Origin: a bacterium
GTDB lineage: Bacteria > Spirochaetota > Spirochaetia > Treponematales > Rectinemataceae
Length of the DNA stretch: 9,414 bases
NCBI GenBank assembly: GCA_021813065.1
Contig: JAKALZ010000056.1
Span: 1 to 9,414, forward strand
Reading direction: 5' to 3'
Position 1 is the stretch's first letter, and each line of letters begins with the position of its first letter. A program made the translations under genes and the position numbers. A model generated the notes under the pieces. That model ran no database searches and was not told the DNA's origin. It saw only the letters and a list, made by a program, of their open reading frames with translations. This document shows positions 1 through 6,394 of this stretch, one piece after another.

Positions 1-2018
1 AGCTTTCCCAGCACATCGAACACCTGGCCGCCCAAGGCTTCCTTTGCTTCCGAGAGTTTCTCCAGAAGCTTGAGATAGACATCGCCTTCGCGGGTGTCTT
101 TGGCGACAAGGTTCCAGAGAAAGCAGTCTTCGGTTTGGCCGATTCGGTGGATGCGCCCAAAACGCTGTTCGAGGCGGTTGGGATTCCACGGTAGATCGTA
201 GTTCACCATAAGGTGCGCGCGCTGCAGGTTGATGCCCTCTCCGGCGGCGTCAGTTGCGACAAGCACCTGCACTTCGGGTTGATATTTAAAGGCTTCCTGG
301 GTTTTGATGCGCTCTTCCCGGCCCATGCCGCCGTGCATGACTACTACCGAGTCGTCTCGTCCCAGGAGCGTTCCGATTCGCGCGCGGAGATACTTGAGTG
401 TGTCCTTATGTTCAGTAAAGATGACTATTTTCTGGTGCGGTGAGGATTTCGGTTTGAGGACAAGTTCGCTGTCGGGCGCTTGGGTTGCCTTGTTCTGGTT
501 GCTCGCACCGCCTTCCTTGAAAATCTCCGAAAGAAGACCGGAGAGCTGCAACCATTTCGTGTCGTGACCGGTACGGCGCACTGTTGCCGCGAGCTCTTCG
601 AGGTGTTTCAGTGTAGCGATCTCAAGCCGCAGTTCCTCGATGGTACGCGACGCGGTTGCTTGATCGAGTACTTCCTCCTCGACAGTTTCAACCTCGTTAT
701 CAGGCGCTTCTTCAAGATCTTCCCATGCGTCCTGATCGAGAATTGGCATCTCTTCCATCGAAGCGCCCTGCGTTCTTCCTCGCTGCATGAGTTCCATTTC
801 ATGGAGTTTTGACTCGAGGCGTTCACGGCGTCGCTTCAAGGATTGATAAATGGCTTCTGGTGAAGACGCGAGCCGGCGCTGCAGCACGGTGAGTGCGAAT
901 CCAACCGTGCCTGCGCGTCTTTCATTCTGAAGAGCTTCCGCTCGATTGAACTCTTCTCGCACATAGGAGGTGACAGCTGCATAGAGCGCGGCTTCTCCTC
1001 CCGAGAGTTGATAGGGCACTGTGGTTGCGACGCGCGGTGGGAACAGCGGTTTACCATCGAATTTGAGAAGTTGTTCTTTTACCATTCTCCGCATGAGGTC
1101 GCTTACATCGGTCTGGTGTACACCATCGCGAAATTTCCCTTCGAATCGATCTCCATCGAGTAGTGATAAAAAGAGCTGAAAATCAGCTTCCTTGCCATTG
1201 TGAGGCGTTGCCGTCATAAGAAGGAAATGGCGCGTAAGCGACGACAAGAGCTTTCCGAGTTGGAATCGTTTTGTATAATTCACTTCGCCGCCGAAGTACG
1301 TAGCGGACATTTTGTGCGCTTCATCACAAACCACCAGATCCCACTGGCAATCCGGTGCTTTGAGTTTTTCCTGCAGGGACTGATTGCGTGAGAGCATATC
1401 GAGTCGGGCGATGACGAGATCCGCCTCGACGAACCAGTTGCCGGTCCTCGAAGCTTCAATTTTATCGTTCGTGAGTATTTCAAACGGCAGGTTGAAACGC
1501 TGGGACAGTTCGTCTTGCCACTGTTCGGCGAGGCTCCCTGGGCATACAACGAGGCACCGCTGCAAATCGCCTCGCGCGATGAGTTCCTTCATAAGAAGTC
1601 CTGCCATGATCGTTTTCCCCGCGCCAGGGTCGTCGGCGAGCAAAAATCGCAATGGTTGACGTGGCAGCATGGCTTCATAGACGGCGGTGATTTGATGGGG
1701 AAGAGGTTCGACTACCGAGGTATGCACCGCGAGCACAGGATCGAAAAGATGCGCGAGCCGAATACGTTGAGCTTCTGATACAAGACGGAAAAGCACACCA
1801 TCGCCATCGAAACTCCAAGGACGTCCCTCTTCCACAAGCGAAAGCCTCGCTTCGTCGTGGCGATAGAGCAGTGTGTTTGCCACCCTTCCAGTTTGGCTCT
1901 TGTAGGTCAGCTCGAGGGCATCCGATCCATACCATCGCACATTCACGACGGACGCAATGCCTTCAGGCACTATTCCGCGTACTTGGGCGTTGGGCGTTAG
2001 CTTTTCGAGATTTAACAT
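1..2018 (-). CDS. SNF2-type DEAD/DEAH helicase, DrmD-like (3' end beyond window)
   Basis: This is an ATP-dependent superfamily 2 helicase or translocase. The frame is open from an ATG at 2018 to the left edge: 672 codons, C-terminus missing. The Walker A motif reads LADDPGAGKT (residues 127-136), the Walker B/DEAH box is CDEAH (231-235), motif III is MTATPH (268-273), and the second RecA lobe has VATDAAGEGINLQ (587-599) and motif VI QRFGRIHRIGQ (618-628). An acidic, probably coiled insertion (about 400-480) separates the lobes. The ADDPGAGKT form and the long insertion match the large prokaryotic SNF2-like helicases of phage-defence islands, such as DrmD of DISARM, rather than chromatin-type Swi2/Snf2 enzymes. 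The family assignment is from memory of motifs. GGAG lies 6 nt upstream of the ATG within a perfect CGGAGCTCCG palindrome. It follows the CARF-sigma-54 regulator on the same strand after a 91-nt gap that carries its own promoter. A role in defence is inferred; partner genes would lie beyond the left edge. Confidence 0.9.
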   Translation of the reverse strand, partial: MLNLEKLTPNAQVRGIVPEGIASVVNVRWYGSDALELTYKSQTGRVANTLLYRHDEARLSLVEEGRPWSFDGDGVLFRLVSEAQRIRLAHLFDPVLAVHTSVVEPLPHQITAVYEAMLPRQPLRFLLADDPGAGKTIMAGLLMKELIARGDLQRCLVVCPGSLAEQWQDELSQRFNLPFEILTNDKIEASRTGNWFVEADLVIARLDMLSRNQSLQEKLKAPDCQWDLVVCDEAHKMSATYFGGEVNYTKRFQLGKLLSSLTRHFLLMTATPHNGKEADFQLFLSLLDGDRFEGKFRDGVHQTDVSDLMRRMVKEQLLKFDGKPLFPPRVATTVPYQLSGGEAALYAAVTSYVREEFNRAEALQNERRAGTVGFALTVLQRRLASSPEAIYQSLKRRRERLESKLHEMELMQRGRTQGASMEEMPILDQDAWEDLEEAPDNEVETVEEEVLDQATASRTIEELRLEIATLKHLEELAATVRRTGHDTKWLQLSGLLSEIFKEGGASNQNKATQAPDSELVLKPKSSPHQKIVIFTEHKDTLKYLRARIGTLLGRDDSVVVMHGGMGREERIKTQEAFKYQPEVQVLVATDAAGEGINLQRAHLMVNYDLPWNPNRLEQRFGRIHRIGQTEDCFLWNLVAKDTREGDVYLKLLEKLSEAKEALGGQVFDVLGK

Positions 2019-2019
2019 T

Positions 2020-2029
2020 CGGAGCTCCG
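2020..2029 (-). promoter_or_regulatory. Ribosome-binding site of helicase gene inside a 10-bp palindrome
   Basis: On the minus strand the GGAG ribosome-binding core sits in the perfect palindrome CGGAGCTCCG, six bases before the ATG at 2018. The symmetry could let the site pair with itself or with another copy, but it may be chance. The use as a ribosome-binding site is well supported; any regulatory role is not. Confidence 0.5.
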
Positions 2030-2053
2030 CGACTTTGGAGATTTTTCCATAGC

Positions 2054-2068
2054 TTTGTGAATCACAAA
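2054..2068. promoter_or_regulatory. 15-bp palindrome TTTGTGAATCACAAA, candidate operator
   Basis: TTTGTGA and TCACAAA are perfect 7-bp inverted arms around a single central base. The element lies directly downstream of the -10 box of the helicase promoter and covers its predicted start point, the usual place for a repressor operator. The half-sites resemble the TGTGA/TCACA of CRP-FNR boxes, but the spacer is 1 bp instead of 6, so a CRP site is unlikely. The cognate repressor is not identified in the window. Confidence 0.5.
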
Positions 2069-2097
2069 ATTGTACCCTTCGGGATCACTGCTGTCAA
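2069..2097 (-). promoter_or_regulatory. Sigma-70 promoter of the helicase gene
   Basis: On the minus strand, TTGACA (2097-2092), a 17-bp spacer and TACAAT (2074-2069) match the housekeeping promoter consensus at 11 of 12 positions with ideal spacing. The predicted start is near 2062, giving a leader of about 44 nt to the ATG at 2018. The promoter lies in the gap after the regulator's stop codon, so the helicase can be transcribed independently of the upstream sigma-54 promoter. The overlapping palindrome suggests that this promoter is repressible. Confidence 0.7.
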
Positions 2098-2109
2098 ACA
2101 ACGGTCGTC

Positions 2110-3708
2110 TCACTCCTCATCCCACCCTTCGCTCTGTACAAAGGAAGAAAACCTCTCTTTAAGGGCCTTGCGGAAGCTGTGCCCGGTGAGGCCGAGAAGT
2201 CGAGCCGCGGCTTCGCGGTTGCCGTTGGTCTCGCGGAGGGCGCGGGCAACATACTCCCACTCGGTCTGGAGCATGCGGGCGCGCAGGTCGATGCCAGTTT
2301 CTGGGAGGTCGATCCGCAGGGGCTCCGAAGTTTCGGGTTGGTGCGCGGCGCGGATGTCGCCAGGAAGGTAGTCGGGGATTATTTCGTCGTGCAGGGAAAT
2401 GGCAGCGGCGCTGCGTACGGCATTGAGGAGTTCGCGCACGTTGCCAGGCCAAGTGTACTGCATAAGCAGCTTGATGGCATCGTTTGAGAGGTATTTACGC
2501 TCGCCGTAGGCCTGGTTCCACTGTGTCAGGGTTTTGTGGATGAGCGCTTCGATATCTTGGGTGCGTTCGCGCAATGGAGGAATGGTGATGGCGATGACAT
2601 TGAGGCGCTCATAGAGGTCGCGGCGGAATGTGCCTTGATCGATCTTCCTTTTTAGGTCGCTGTTGGTGGCCGCGATGAGGCGGACATCGACCGATACTTC
2701 ACGATCCGATCCTACGGGATAGAAACGCTGTTCCTCGATTGCTTTGAGAAGCTTGGCTTGGACAAACAGCGGGAGATCGCCAATCTCGTCCAGGAAGAGT
2801 GTTCCTTTGTCCGCTGAGCGGAGCGCGCCGCTTTTTGAACGATCGGCGCCCGTGAAGGCGCCACGCTCGTGGCCAAAGAGCGTGCTTTCGGCAAGACCTT
2901 CTGGTATGGCTGAGCAGTTGAGTTCGATGAAGGGGGAGTCGGCACGTGGGCTCTGGTCGTGGATGGTGCGCGCGAGCATGGTTTTTCCGGTGCCGGTTTC
3001 GCCGAGGATGAGCACAGGCTCGCGGTACTTTGCCGCGCGTTCAGCGCGTGCGAGGGCGTCGATCAAACCGTGACTTTTGGCGACGATCGTCGATTGAGCA
3101 GGCACCATATTTGCCGTGGGAGGCGCCTTTTCAGCTGGTCGCGCTTGAAACTCGGGTACCAACTCCCGCAACAATCCTGAATCGGGCTCGCCCTGAAAAA
3201 GCGTTTGATGAGCGTGGCGTAAGCGCTGCACCGGCAGTGAGGGAGTCGCGTCGGTGATGTCCCGCACGCGATAGGTGCCCTGCGCATAGCATGGTGGAAT
3301 TCCCTGGAGAATCCGCGTCTTGTAGGCGCCGGTCTTGCCGGCGAGAAAGAGGCACGATTTCATCTGCGGCGTGCCGGAATCGAGGAGGAATGACCACTCA
3401 TTTGTCTGTGAGGACATCGTCTGATCGATGGTTGCCAGCACCGACTCGAGCCGCTGCCAAATTTCCTCGTAGGAAATGACATCTGTTATAGGAAAATCGA
3501 CAATGTTGATCCGCGCGGGTATGTGCTCGCCGCGAAGCTCATTCTCAAGATCCTTGGCGCGCTCCACCGCGCCCGCGTTCGAACAGAGCAGATAGAGTTC
3601 GTCGAAGGGACGAATTTTTACAAGAGAAAAAATAGGCCCCGGGATTTCATCGTCGGTTGGGTAGGGATCCTTCATCCCCACGAACGTTATCAGAATCTTT
3701 CTTGACAT
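2110..3708 (-). CDS. RtcR-like CARF-domain sigma-54-dependent activator
   Basis: This is a bacterial enhancer-binding protein that would remodel sigma-54 RNA polymerase when its sensor domain binds a ligand. Numbering is from the ATG at 3708 (532 aa). Residues 1 to about 155 form an N-terminal Rossmann-like domain with a buried KILITFVG strand and a DSGTPQMKSCLFL segment (110-122), corresponding to the HITTGTH region of the RtcR CARF domain. The AAA+ domain carries Walker A GETGTGKT (236-243), the sigma-54 contact loop GAFTGA (283-288), Walker B LFLDEIGD (304-311) and WPGNVREL (420-427). A Fis/HTH_8 DNA-binding region covers about 478-520. E. coli RtcR controls the RNA-repair genes rtcBA, but neither gene is visible here. 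An upstream in-frame ATG at 3729 is disfavoured because it overlaps the -12 element of a sigma-54 promoter. The gene precedes the helicase on the same strand. The CARF call is by layout and motif and is less certain than the AAA+ call. Confidence 0.9.
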   Translation of the reverse strand: MSRKILITFVGMKDPYPTDDEIPGPIFSLVKIRPFDELYLLCSNAGAVERAKDLENELRGEHIPARINIVDFPITDVISYEEIWQRLESVLATIDQTMSSQTNEWSFLLDSGTPQMKSCLFLAGKTGAYKTRILQGIPPCYAQGTYRVRDITDATPSLPVQRLRHAHQTLFQGEPDSGLLRELVPEFQARPAEKAPPTANMVPAQSTIVAKSHGLIDALARAERAAKYREPVLILGETGTGKTMLARTIHDQSPRADSPFIELNCSAIPEGLAESTLFGHERGAFTGADRSKSGALRSADKGTLFLDEIGDLPLFVQAKLLKAIEEQRFYPVGSDREVSVDVRLIAATNSDLKRKIDQGTFRRDLYERLNVIAITIPPLRERTQDIEALIHKTLTQWNQAYGERKYLSNDAIKLLMQYTWPGNVRELLNAVRSAAAISLHDEIIPDYLPGDIRAAHQPETSEPLRIDLPETGIDLRARMLQTEWEYVARALRETNGNREAAARLLGLTGHSFRKALKERFSSFVQSEGWDEE

Positions 3709-3728
3709 AACGTACATGCTACCATCCA

Positions 3729-3744
3729 TGCAGGAATCGTGCCA
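3729..3744 (-). promoter_or_regulatory. Sigma-54 promoter of the CARF regulator gene
   Basis: The minus strand reads TGGCACGATTCCTGCA, which matches the -24/-12 consensus TGGCACGRNNNTTGCW at all defined positions but one, with the required GG-N10-GC spacing. Transcription would start near 3718, ten bases before the ATG at 3708. This suggests that the regulator gene is itself sigma-54 dependent and possibly autoactivated. Confidence 0.65.
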
Positions 3745-3764
3745 GATAAAAAGTAAGGGAATTG

Positions 3765-3801
3765 AGCCAATTTCAAAAGTCTGTTACTCCTGAAATTGGC
3801 T
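3765..3801. repeat. 11-bp perfect inverted repeat, candidate activator-binding site
   Basis: AGCCAATTTCA (3765-3775) and TGAAATTGGCT (3791-3801) are exact inverted arms separated by 15 bases. No T-run follows on either strand, so it does not look like a terminator. It lies about 130 bp upstream of the rightward sigma-54 promoter at 3914, a usual distance for enhancer sites of sigma-54 activators. A related TGAAATCG copy occurs at 3823-3830. Binding by the neighbouring CARF regulator is inference. Confidence 0.5.
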
Positions 3802-3804
3802 GTG

Positions 3805-3840
3805 CATTTGCTCCGTTTTCGTTGAAATCGTGCGCAAATG
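3805..3840. repeat. 7-bp inverted repeat near the midpoint of the divergent promoters
   Basis: CATTTGC (3805-3811) and GCAAATG (3834-3840) are exact inverted arms with a 22-base gap. The centre (about 3822) is close to the midpoint between the two divergent sigma-54 promoters (about 3829). The arms are short and the gap is long, so chance is possible. Confidence 0.3.
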
Positions 3841-3850
3841 GTTGCGCGCA

Positions 3851-3860
3851 CTCGCGCGAG
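3851..3860. repeat. 10-bp palindrome CTCGCGCGAG
   Basis: This perfect 10-bp palindrome lies in the divergent control region, about 60 bp upstream of the rightward sigma-54 promoter. Further short dyads follow, GGTAC/GTACC (3867-3887) and GTTAC/GTAAC (3893-3910). They make the region unusually symmetric, but no binding protein can be assigned. Confidence 0.3.
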
Positions 3861-3913
3861 CGAGCTGGGTACTCTGAACTAACGTACCTTTTGTTACGGT
3901 TATTAGTAACCTT

Positions 3914-3929
3914 TGGCACGATTGTGGCA
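3914..3929 (+). promoter_or_regulatory. Rightward sigma-54 promoter, first of two
   Basis: TGGCACGATTGTGGCA matches the -24/-12 consensus at all defined positions but one, with GG-N10-GC spacing. Its first ten bases are identical to those of the divergent promoter at 3744-3729, and 13 of 16 positions agree. Transcription would start near 3940 and run toward the P13 gene, through about 250 bases without a convincing reading frame. Confidence 0.65.
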
Positions 3930-3939
3930 AAACGCGGCG

Positions 3940-4049
3940 CCTTGTGCCGACCTTTGTCGATCTTTGTCGACCCCTGCGTCGCCCTCAATAATTAGAAAAT
4001 CTTTGATCTGTAAGGATAATCCAGAGATAGTGTCGAATTCTCATGCAGT
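3940..4049 (+). other. Possible noncoding transcript or long leader from the first rightward sigma-54 promoter
   Basis: No credible protein-coding frame starts here. The segment has a CTTTGTCGA motif repeated in tandem (3952-3970) and small dyads such as GTCGA/TCGAC that could fold. No terminator hairpin with a T-run was found before the next promoter at 4050, so the RNA may simply be the 5' part of the P13 mRNA. Its existence rests only on the promoter match. Confidence 0.25.
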
Positions 4050-4065
4050 TGGCATGGCGTTTGCT
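4050..4065 (+). promoter_or_regulatory. Second rightward sigma-54 promoter, ahead of the P13 gene
   Basis: TGGCATGGCGTTTGCT matches the -24/-12 consensus with one mismatch and exact GG-N10-GC spacing. The predicted start near 4076 leaves a leader of about 115 nt. A weaker sigma-70 reading of the same bases (TTGGCA, 16 bp, TATACC) is possible. The leader includes a GC-rich GGCCC-CAC-GGGCC hairpin at 4140-4152. Confidence 0.6.
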
Positions 4066-4191
4066 AACTTTATACCTGCGCAGACTCTGGAAATGAGCCC
4101 CGCTCTGAGTTCAAAAAATACAAAATGATAGAAAAAAGTGGCCCCACGGGCCTGCGCGTTCGTTCAATCTTTTTTCGTCGTAGGAGGATAT

Positions 4192-4767
4192 ATGAAAAGG
4201 ATAGTTTCCGTACTGGTGTTGCTGTGTCTCGCCATGGTCGTATTTGCGGACGATGGTTCGGTTTCGTCGATCTCAGGGATGATCAAGAGTGACCTCTTCA
4301 AGAATCAAGGCAAGATCCAAGGGATTTCGCAGAATCTCACTTCGACTGAGAAAATGGCGCTCTATAGCGAGTATAAGAAAGATCAATGGGTTCCCTTTCT
4401 TGTGAACTTCATTGTTGGAGCTGGCATTGGGTCGTTTATCGAAGGCGACAGTACGGGCGGCGCGATTGCGCTGACTGGCGACCTCCTCGGACTCGGTTCG
4501 GTCATTATTGGTGCAAGCACCTACGCAAGCTCTATGTACTCATATCCATATACCTACTCCACAAAAGGGCTTGGACTCATGACCTTTGGCTATGTCGTGG
4601 TCGTCGGTTCGAGGATATTTGAGATAATTCGGCCTTTTACCTGGACAGCGCGGTACAACTCTACCCTGAAGCAGTCGCTGAACTACCTGGCGGGGATAAG
4701 CTTTGTGCCCTCGTTCGAGAATGGGGTGGCGGGGCTCACACTTTCGTACAAGGTAAGGTTGAATTGA
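4192..4767 (+). CDS. P13-family outer-membrane porin of spirochaetes
   Basis: The product is a predicted exported outer-membrane protein of 191 aa, similar to Borrelia P13, a small channel-forming surface protein. The start at 4192 is chosen because AGGAGG lies at 4182-4187 and the first 19 residues form a signal peptide (KR, hydrophobic core, cleavage after VFA). Family-like features are the segment LTSTEKMALYSEYKKDQWVPFLVNFIVG (split as LTSTEKMALY, 50-59, and VPFLVNF, 67-73), followed by the glycine-rich GIGSFIEGDSTGGAIALTGDL region and a second long hydrophobic stretch around 121-145. P13-type proteins are unusual porins with helical hydrophobic segments instead of an obvious beta-barrel. 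A frame open further upstream (to 4138) lacks a ribosome site and is not used. The gene is preceded by one or two sigma-54 promoters, so its expression may be under the CARF regulator; that link is inference. It ends before a bidirectional terminator shared with the convergent hydrolase gene. Confidence 0.85.
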   Translation: MKRIVSVLVLLCLAMVVFADDGSVSSISGMIKSDLFKNQGKIQGISQNLTSTEKMALYSEYKKDQWVPFLVNFIVGAGIGSFIEGDSTGGAIALTGDLLGLGSVIIGASTYASSMYSYPYTYSTKGLGLMTFGYVVVVGSRIFEIIRPFTWTARYNSTLKQSLNYLAGISFVPSFENGVAGLTLSYKVRLN

Positions 4768-4867
4768 TGGCAATCTGTCGGGAGATCGATGTGTGGGGCC
4801 AGACGCGATCGATGCATGAAGCCTCATGGCAGTAGCTGATGCATAATCGTTGTCCCCTCCCCAAATA

Positions 4868-4899
4868 AAAGCCAGCCCATCGCGTGGTGGGCTGGCTTT
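4868..4899. terminator. Bidirectional rho-independent terminator
   Basis: A perfect 12-bp stem, AAAGCCAGCCCA (4868-4879) with TGGGCTGGCTTT (4888-4899), closes an 8-base loop. On the minus strand it is followed by TTTTATTT, a good termination tail for the hydrolase gene. On the plus strand the tail is shorter but the stem is strong enough to serve the P13 gene. It sits between two convergent genes, as expected. Confidence 0.85.
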
Positions 4900-4970
4900 C
4901 GATATGTGCCTTTTGTTATGCAACTTTTGTTATACGCCTTTTATCTGCGCTTTTCTACACGCGGTGCTCG

Positions 4971-6290
4971 TTAAGGAGTAACTTCGCGCAGATGGAGGCC
5001 GAGGCCTGTGCGTGGAGGAAAGCCTGGCCAATAGCTGAAGTTGGGTGCCTTAGTACCGTCTTTGTTGAGGGCGTACACGCCGTCATTTGAGTTTTCGACC
5101 GGCACATTGAGATAGGCTCCAGAATTCGCGTCGCCTTTGAGATAGAGATCAAAGAAGGCGGTTACAAAGTGCTCGTTGATATTGTTCACTCTTCGGGAAT
5201 CCCAGACGGGATCGGCCCATCGGTAGTACTGCGCGAGGGTCACCGCTTCTGGGGGAGCAGGGTTCGGAGCGACATTGTGGAGGGCGTTGTCGTAGGTCAG
5301 GAGATATCGCTTGGAATTGACCGACGCATTGAAGAGGTTGACGATGCCCTTGTAGCCGGCGACATCATCCTGCGAGCCCGCAATCCAAAGAGTAGGAATA
5401 GTGATTTTCGCGAGCGAATTCTGATCCCAGAGGCCTGTGGGGTTCGTTCCGAGCGTGCCGCCCCATGGCGCAAAAAGCACCGTGGCCTTAATGCGTGGAT
5501 CGCCAGCGTCTGTGGGCGAAGCGAGTATTGGAGCAGCGAAATCTCCAGCATAGGCTTTTGCCATATCATTGCATCCGGCGCCCCTGCTACGAAGCGCACC
5601 ATACCCACCCATAGAGTACCCCACCAGGCCGATTTTAGAAGGATCGCAGAGGTTTTTCCACTTAGAATCGGAAGCGCTGAGCCTGAGCATCTCGCTTATG
5701 ACAAAACGTTGGTCGAAAGAGCGATTGACGAGCGTGCTGACAAAGCTGCCGACATCTTCATATGTCGAGTCAGTGTGACCAATTGCCACTGCGACATAGC
5801 CTTTGGAAGCAAGATTTTCGCCAAGGTAGGAGAGCATATACCGCGAACCAGGATAACCGTGCGAAATCACCACAAGCGGATAGGGGTTCTGGGAGGTATC
5901 CGGAGTCGCATCCCGCACGGCTCGCCCGGTAAATTTAAAGGCAATAAGGGTTCCTGGCTGGTCGGCTCGCCCGAGAAATTCTGTGTACTGCGTAATCTGC
6001 GCCTGTCCAGGATTCACGACCGCGGGATACCACACTTCCACTTTCAAATGACGATCCGAGACAACATTGGCTTTCTGTGCGATCGATGCGAGGATATCCA
6101 CCTGGTTCGGGTTGACCATCTCAAGCGTTGTCACTCCCACCGCAAAGGGCCCTCGAGGCGCGAGGGCAGGAGCGCTCGGAAGCGGGTCTCCTATAACGCT
6201 GCCAATTGGATACGAAGTATCCACGGCACTCTGCCCGAAGGCAGTCACTGCCGCGAGCATGCCGACAACGAGAACTATAAGTCTTTTCAC
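4971..6290 (-). CDS. Secreted alpha/beta hydrolase (dienelactone hydrolase / PAF-acetylhydrolase type)
   Basis: This is a predicted exported serine hydrolase of 439 aa acting on an unknown ester or amide. The start is a GTG at 6290: AGGAGG lies six bases upstream, and an in-frame ATG at 6311 would put that ribosome site inside the gene. Residues 1-20 (KRLIVLVVGMLAAVTAFGQ) are a signal peptide. The nucleophile elbow is GYSMGG with Ser226; the oxyanion-side motif is HGYPG (144-148); the acid is probably Asp308 or Asp309 in GSQDD; and the histidine is His338 in NALHN. The long N-terminal part before the core, containing the typical VWYPA strand, and the triad order match the dienelactone hydrolase and bacterial PAF-acetylhydrolase-like group. 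It is a single gene with its own sigma-70 promoter and terminator. The substrate cannot be told from sequence. A 385-codon frame on the opposite strand is a shadow. Confidence 0.85.
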   Translation of the reverse strand: MKRLIVLVVGMLAAVTAFGQSAVDTSYPIGSVIGDPLPSAPALAPRGPFAVGVTTLEMVNPNQVDILASIAQKANVVSDRHLKVEVWYPAVVNPGQAQITQYTEFLGRADQPGTLIAFKFTGRAVRDATPDTSQNPYPLVVISHGYPGSRYMLSYLGENLASKGYVAVAIGHTDSTYEDVGSFVSTLVNRSFDQRFVISEMLRLSASDSKWKNLCDPSKIGLVGYSMGGYGALRSRGAGCNDMAKAYAGDFAAPILASPTDAGDPRIKATVLFAPWGGTLGTNPTGLWDQNSLAKITIPTLWIAGSQDDVAGYKGIVNLFNASVNSKRYLLTYDNALHNVAPNPAPPEAVTLAQYYRWADPVWDSRRVNNINEHFVTAFFDLYLKGDANSGAYLNVPVENSNDGVYALNKDGTKAPNFSYWPGFPPRTGLGLHLREVTP

Positions 6291-6346
6291 CTTATGCCTC
6301 CTAAAATGCAATCGTTTTGTTGCTAATTACTTTCTTTCTGAAAAAA

Positions 6347-6375
6347 ACTATAGCACGGGCAATATGAGGAGTCAA
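6347..6375 (-). promoter_or_regulatory. Sigma-70 promoter of the alpha/beta hydrolase gene
   Basis: On the minus strand, TTGACT (6375-6370), a 17-bp spacer and TATAGT (6352-6347) match consensus at 10 of 12 positions. Transcription would start near 6340, giving a leader of about 50 nt that carries the AGGAGG site at 6302-6297. Confidence 0.65.
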
Positions 6376-6394
6376 TGTAACTTTGTGATTTATT

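Noticed and set aside
2054..2068. CRP/FNR-type box
   Set aside because: The TGTGA and TCACA halves are separated by 1 bp instead of the 6 bp that these dimers require. It is kept only as an operator of unknown partner.
1871..2487. Plus-strand frames over the 3' end of the regulator and the gap after it
   Set aside because: They lie opposite the clear HTH and AAA+ coding sequence and have no motif or ribosome site.
3765..3801. Rho-independent terminator
   Set aside because: The 11-bp stem is AT-rich, has a 15-base loop and no T-run on either strand, and it lies upstream of divergent genes.
3913..4128. 71-codon frame starting with TTG
   Set aside because: The start codon lies within a sigma-54 promoter element, there is no ribosome site, and the composition is not protein-like.
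4138..4191. Longer start for the P13-family gene
   Set aside because: The extension has no ribosome site and would bury the signal peptide; AGGAGG precedes the ATG at 4192.
3709..4191. CRISPR array or tRNA gene in the largest intergenic region
   Set aside because: The repeats are short, unevenly spaced and mostly inverted, without spacers. No cloverleaf or T-loop signature was found.
5169..6326. 385-codon open frame on the plus strand opposite the alpha/beta hydrolase
   Set aside because: The minus strand has the ribosome site, signal peptide, catalytic triad, promoter and terminator. The plus-strand product is rich in Arg, His and Ser with no recognisable motif, as expected of a shadow frame.
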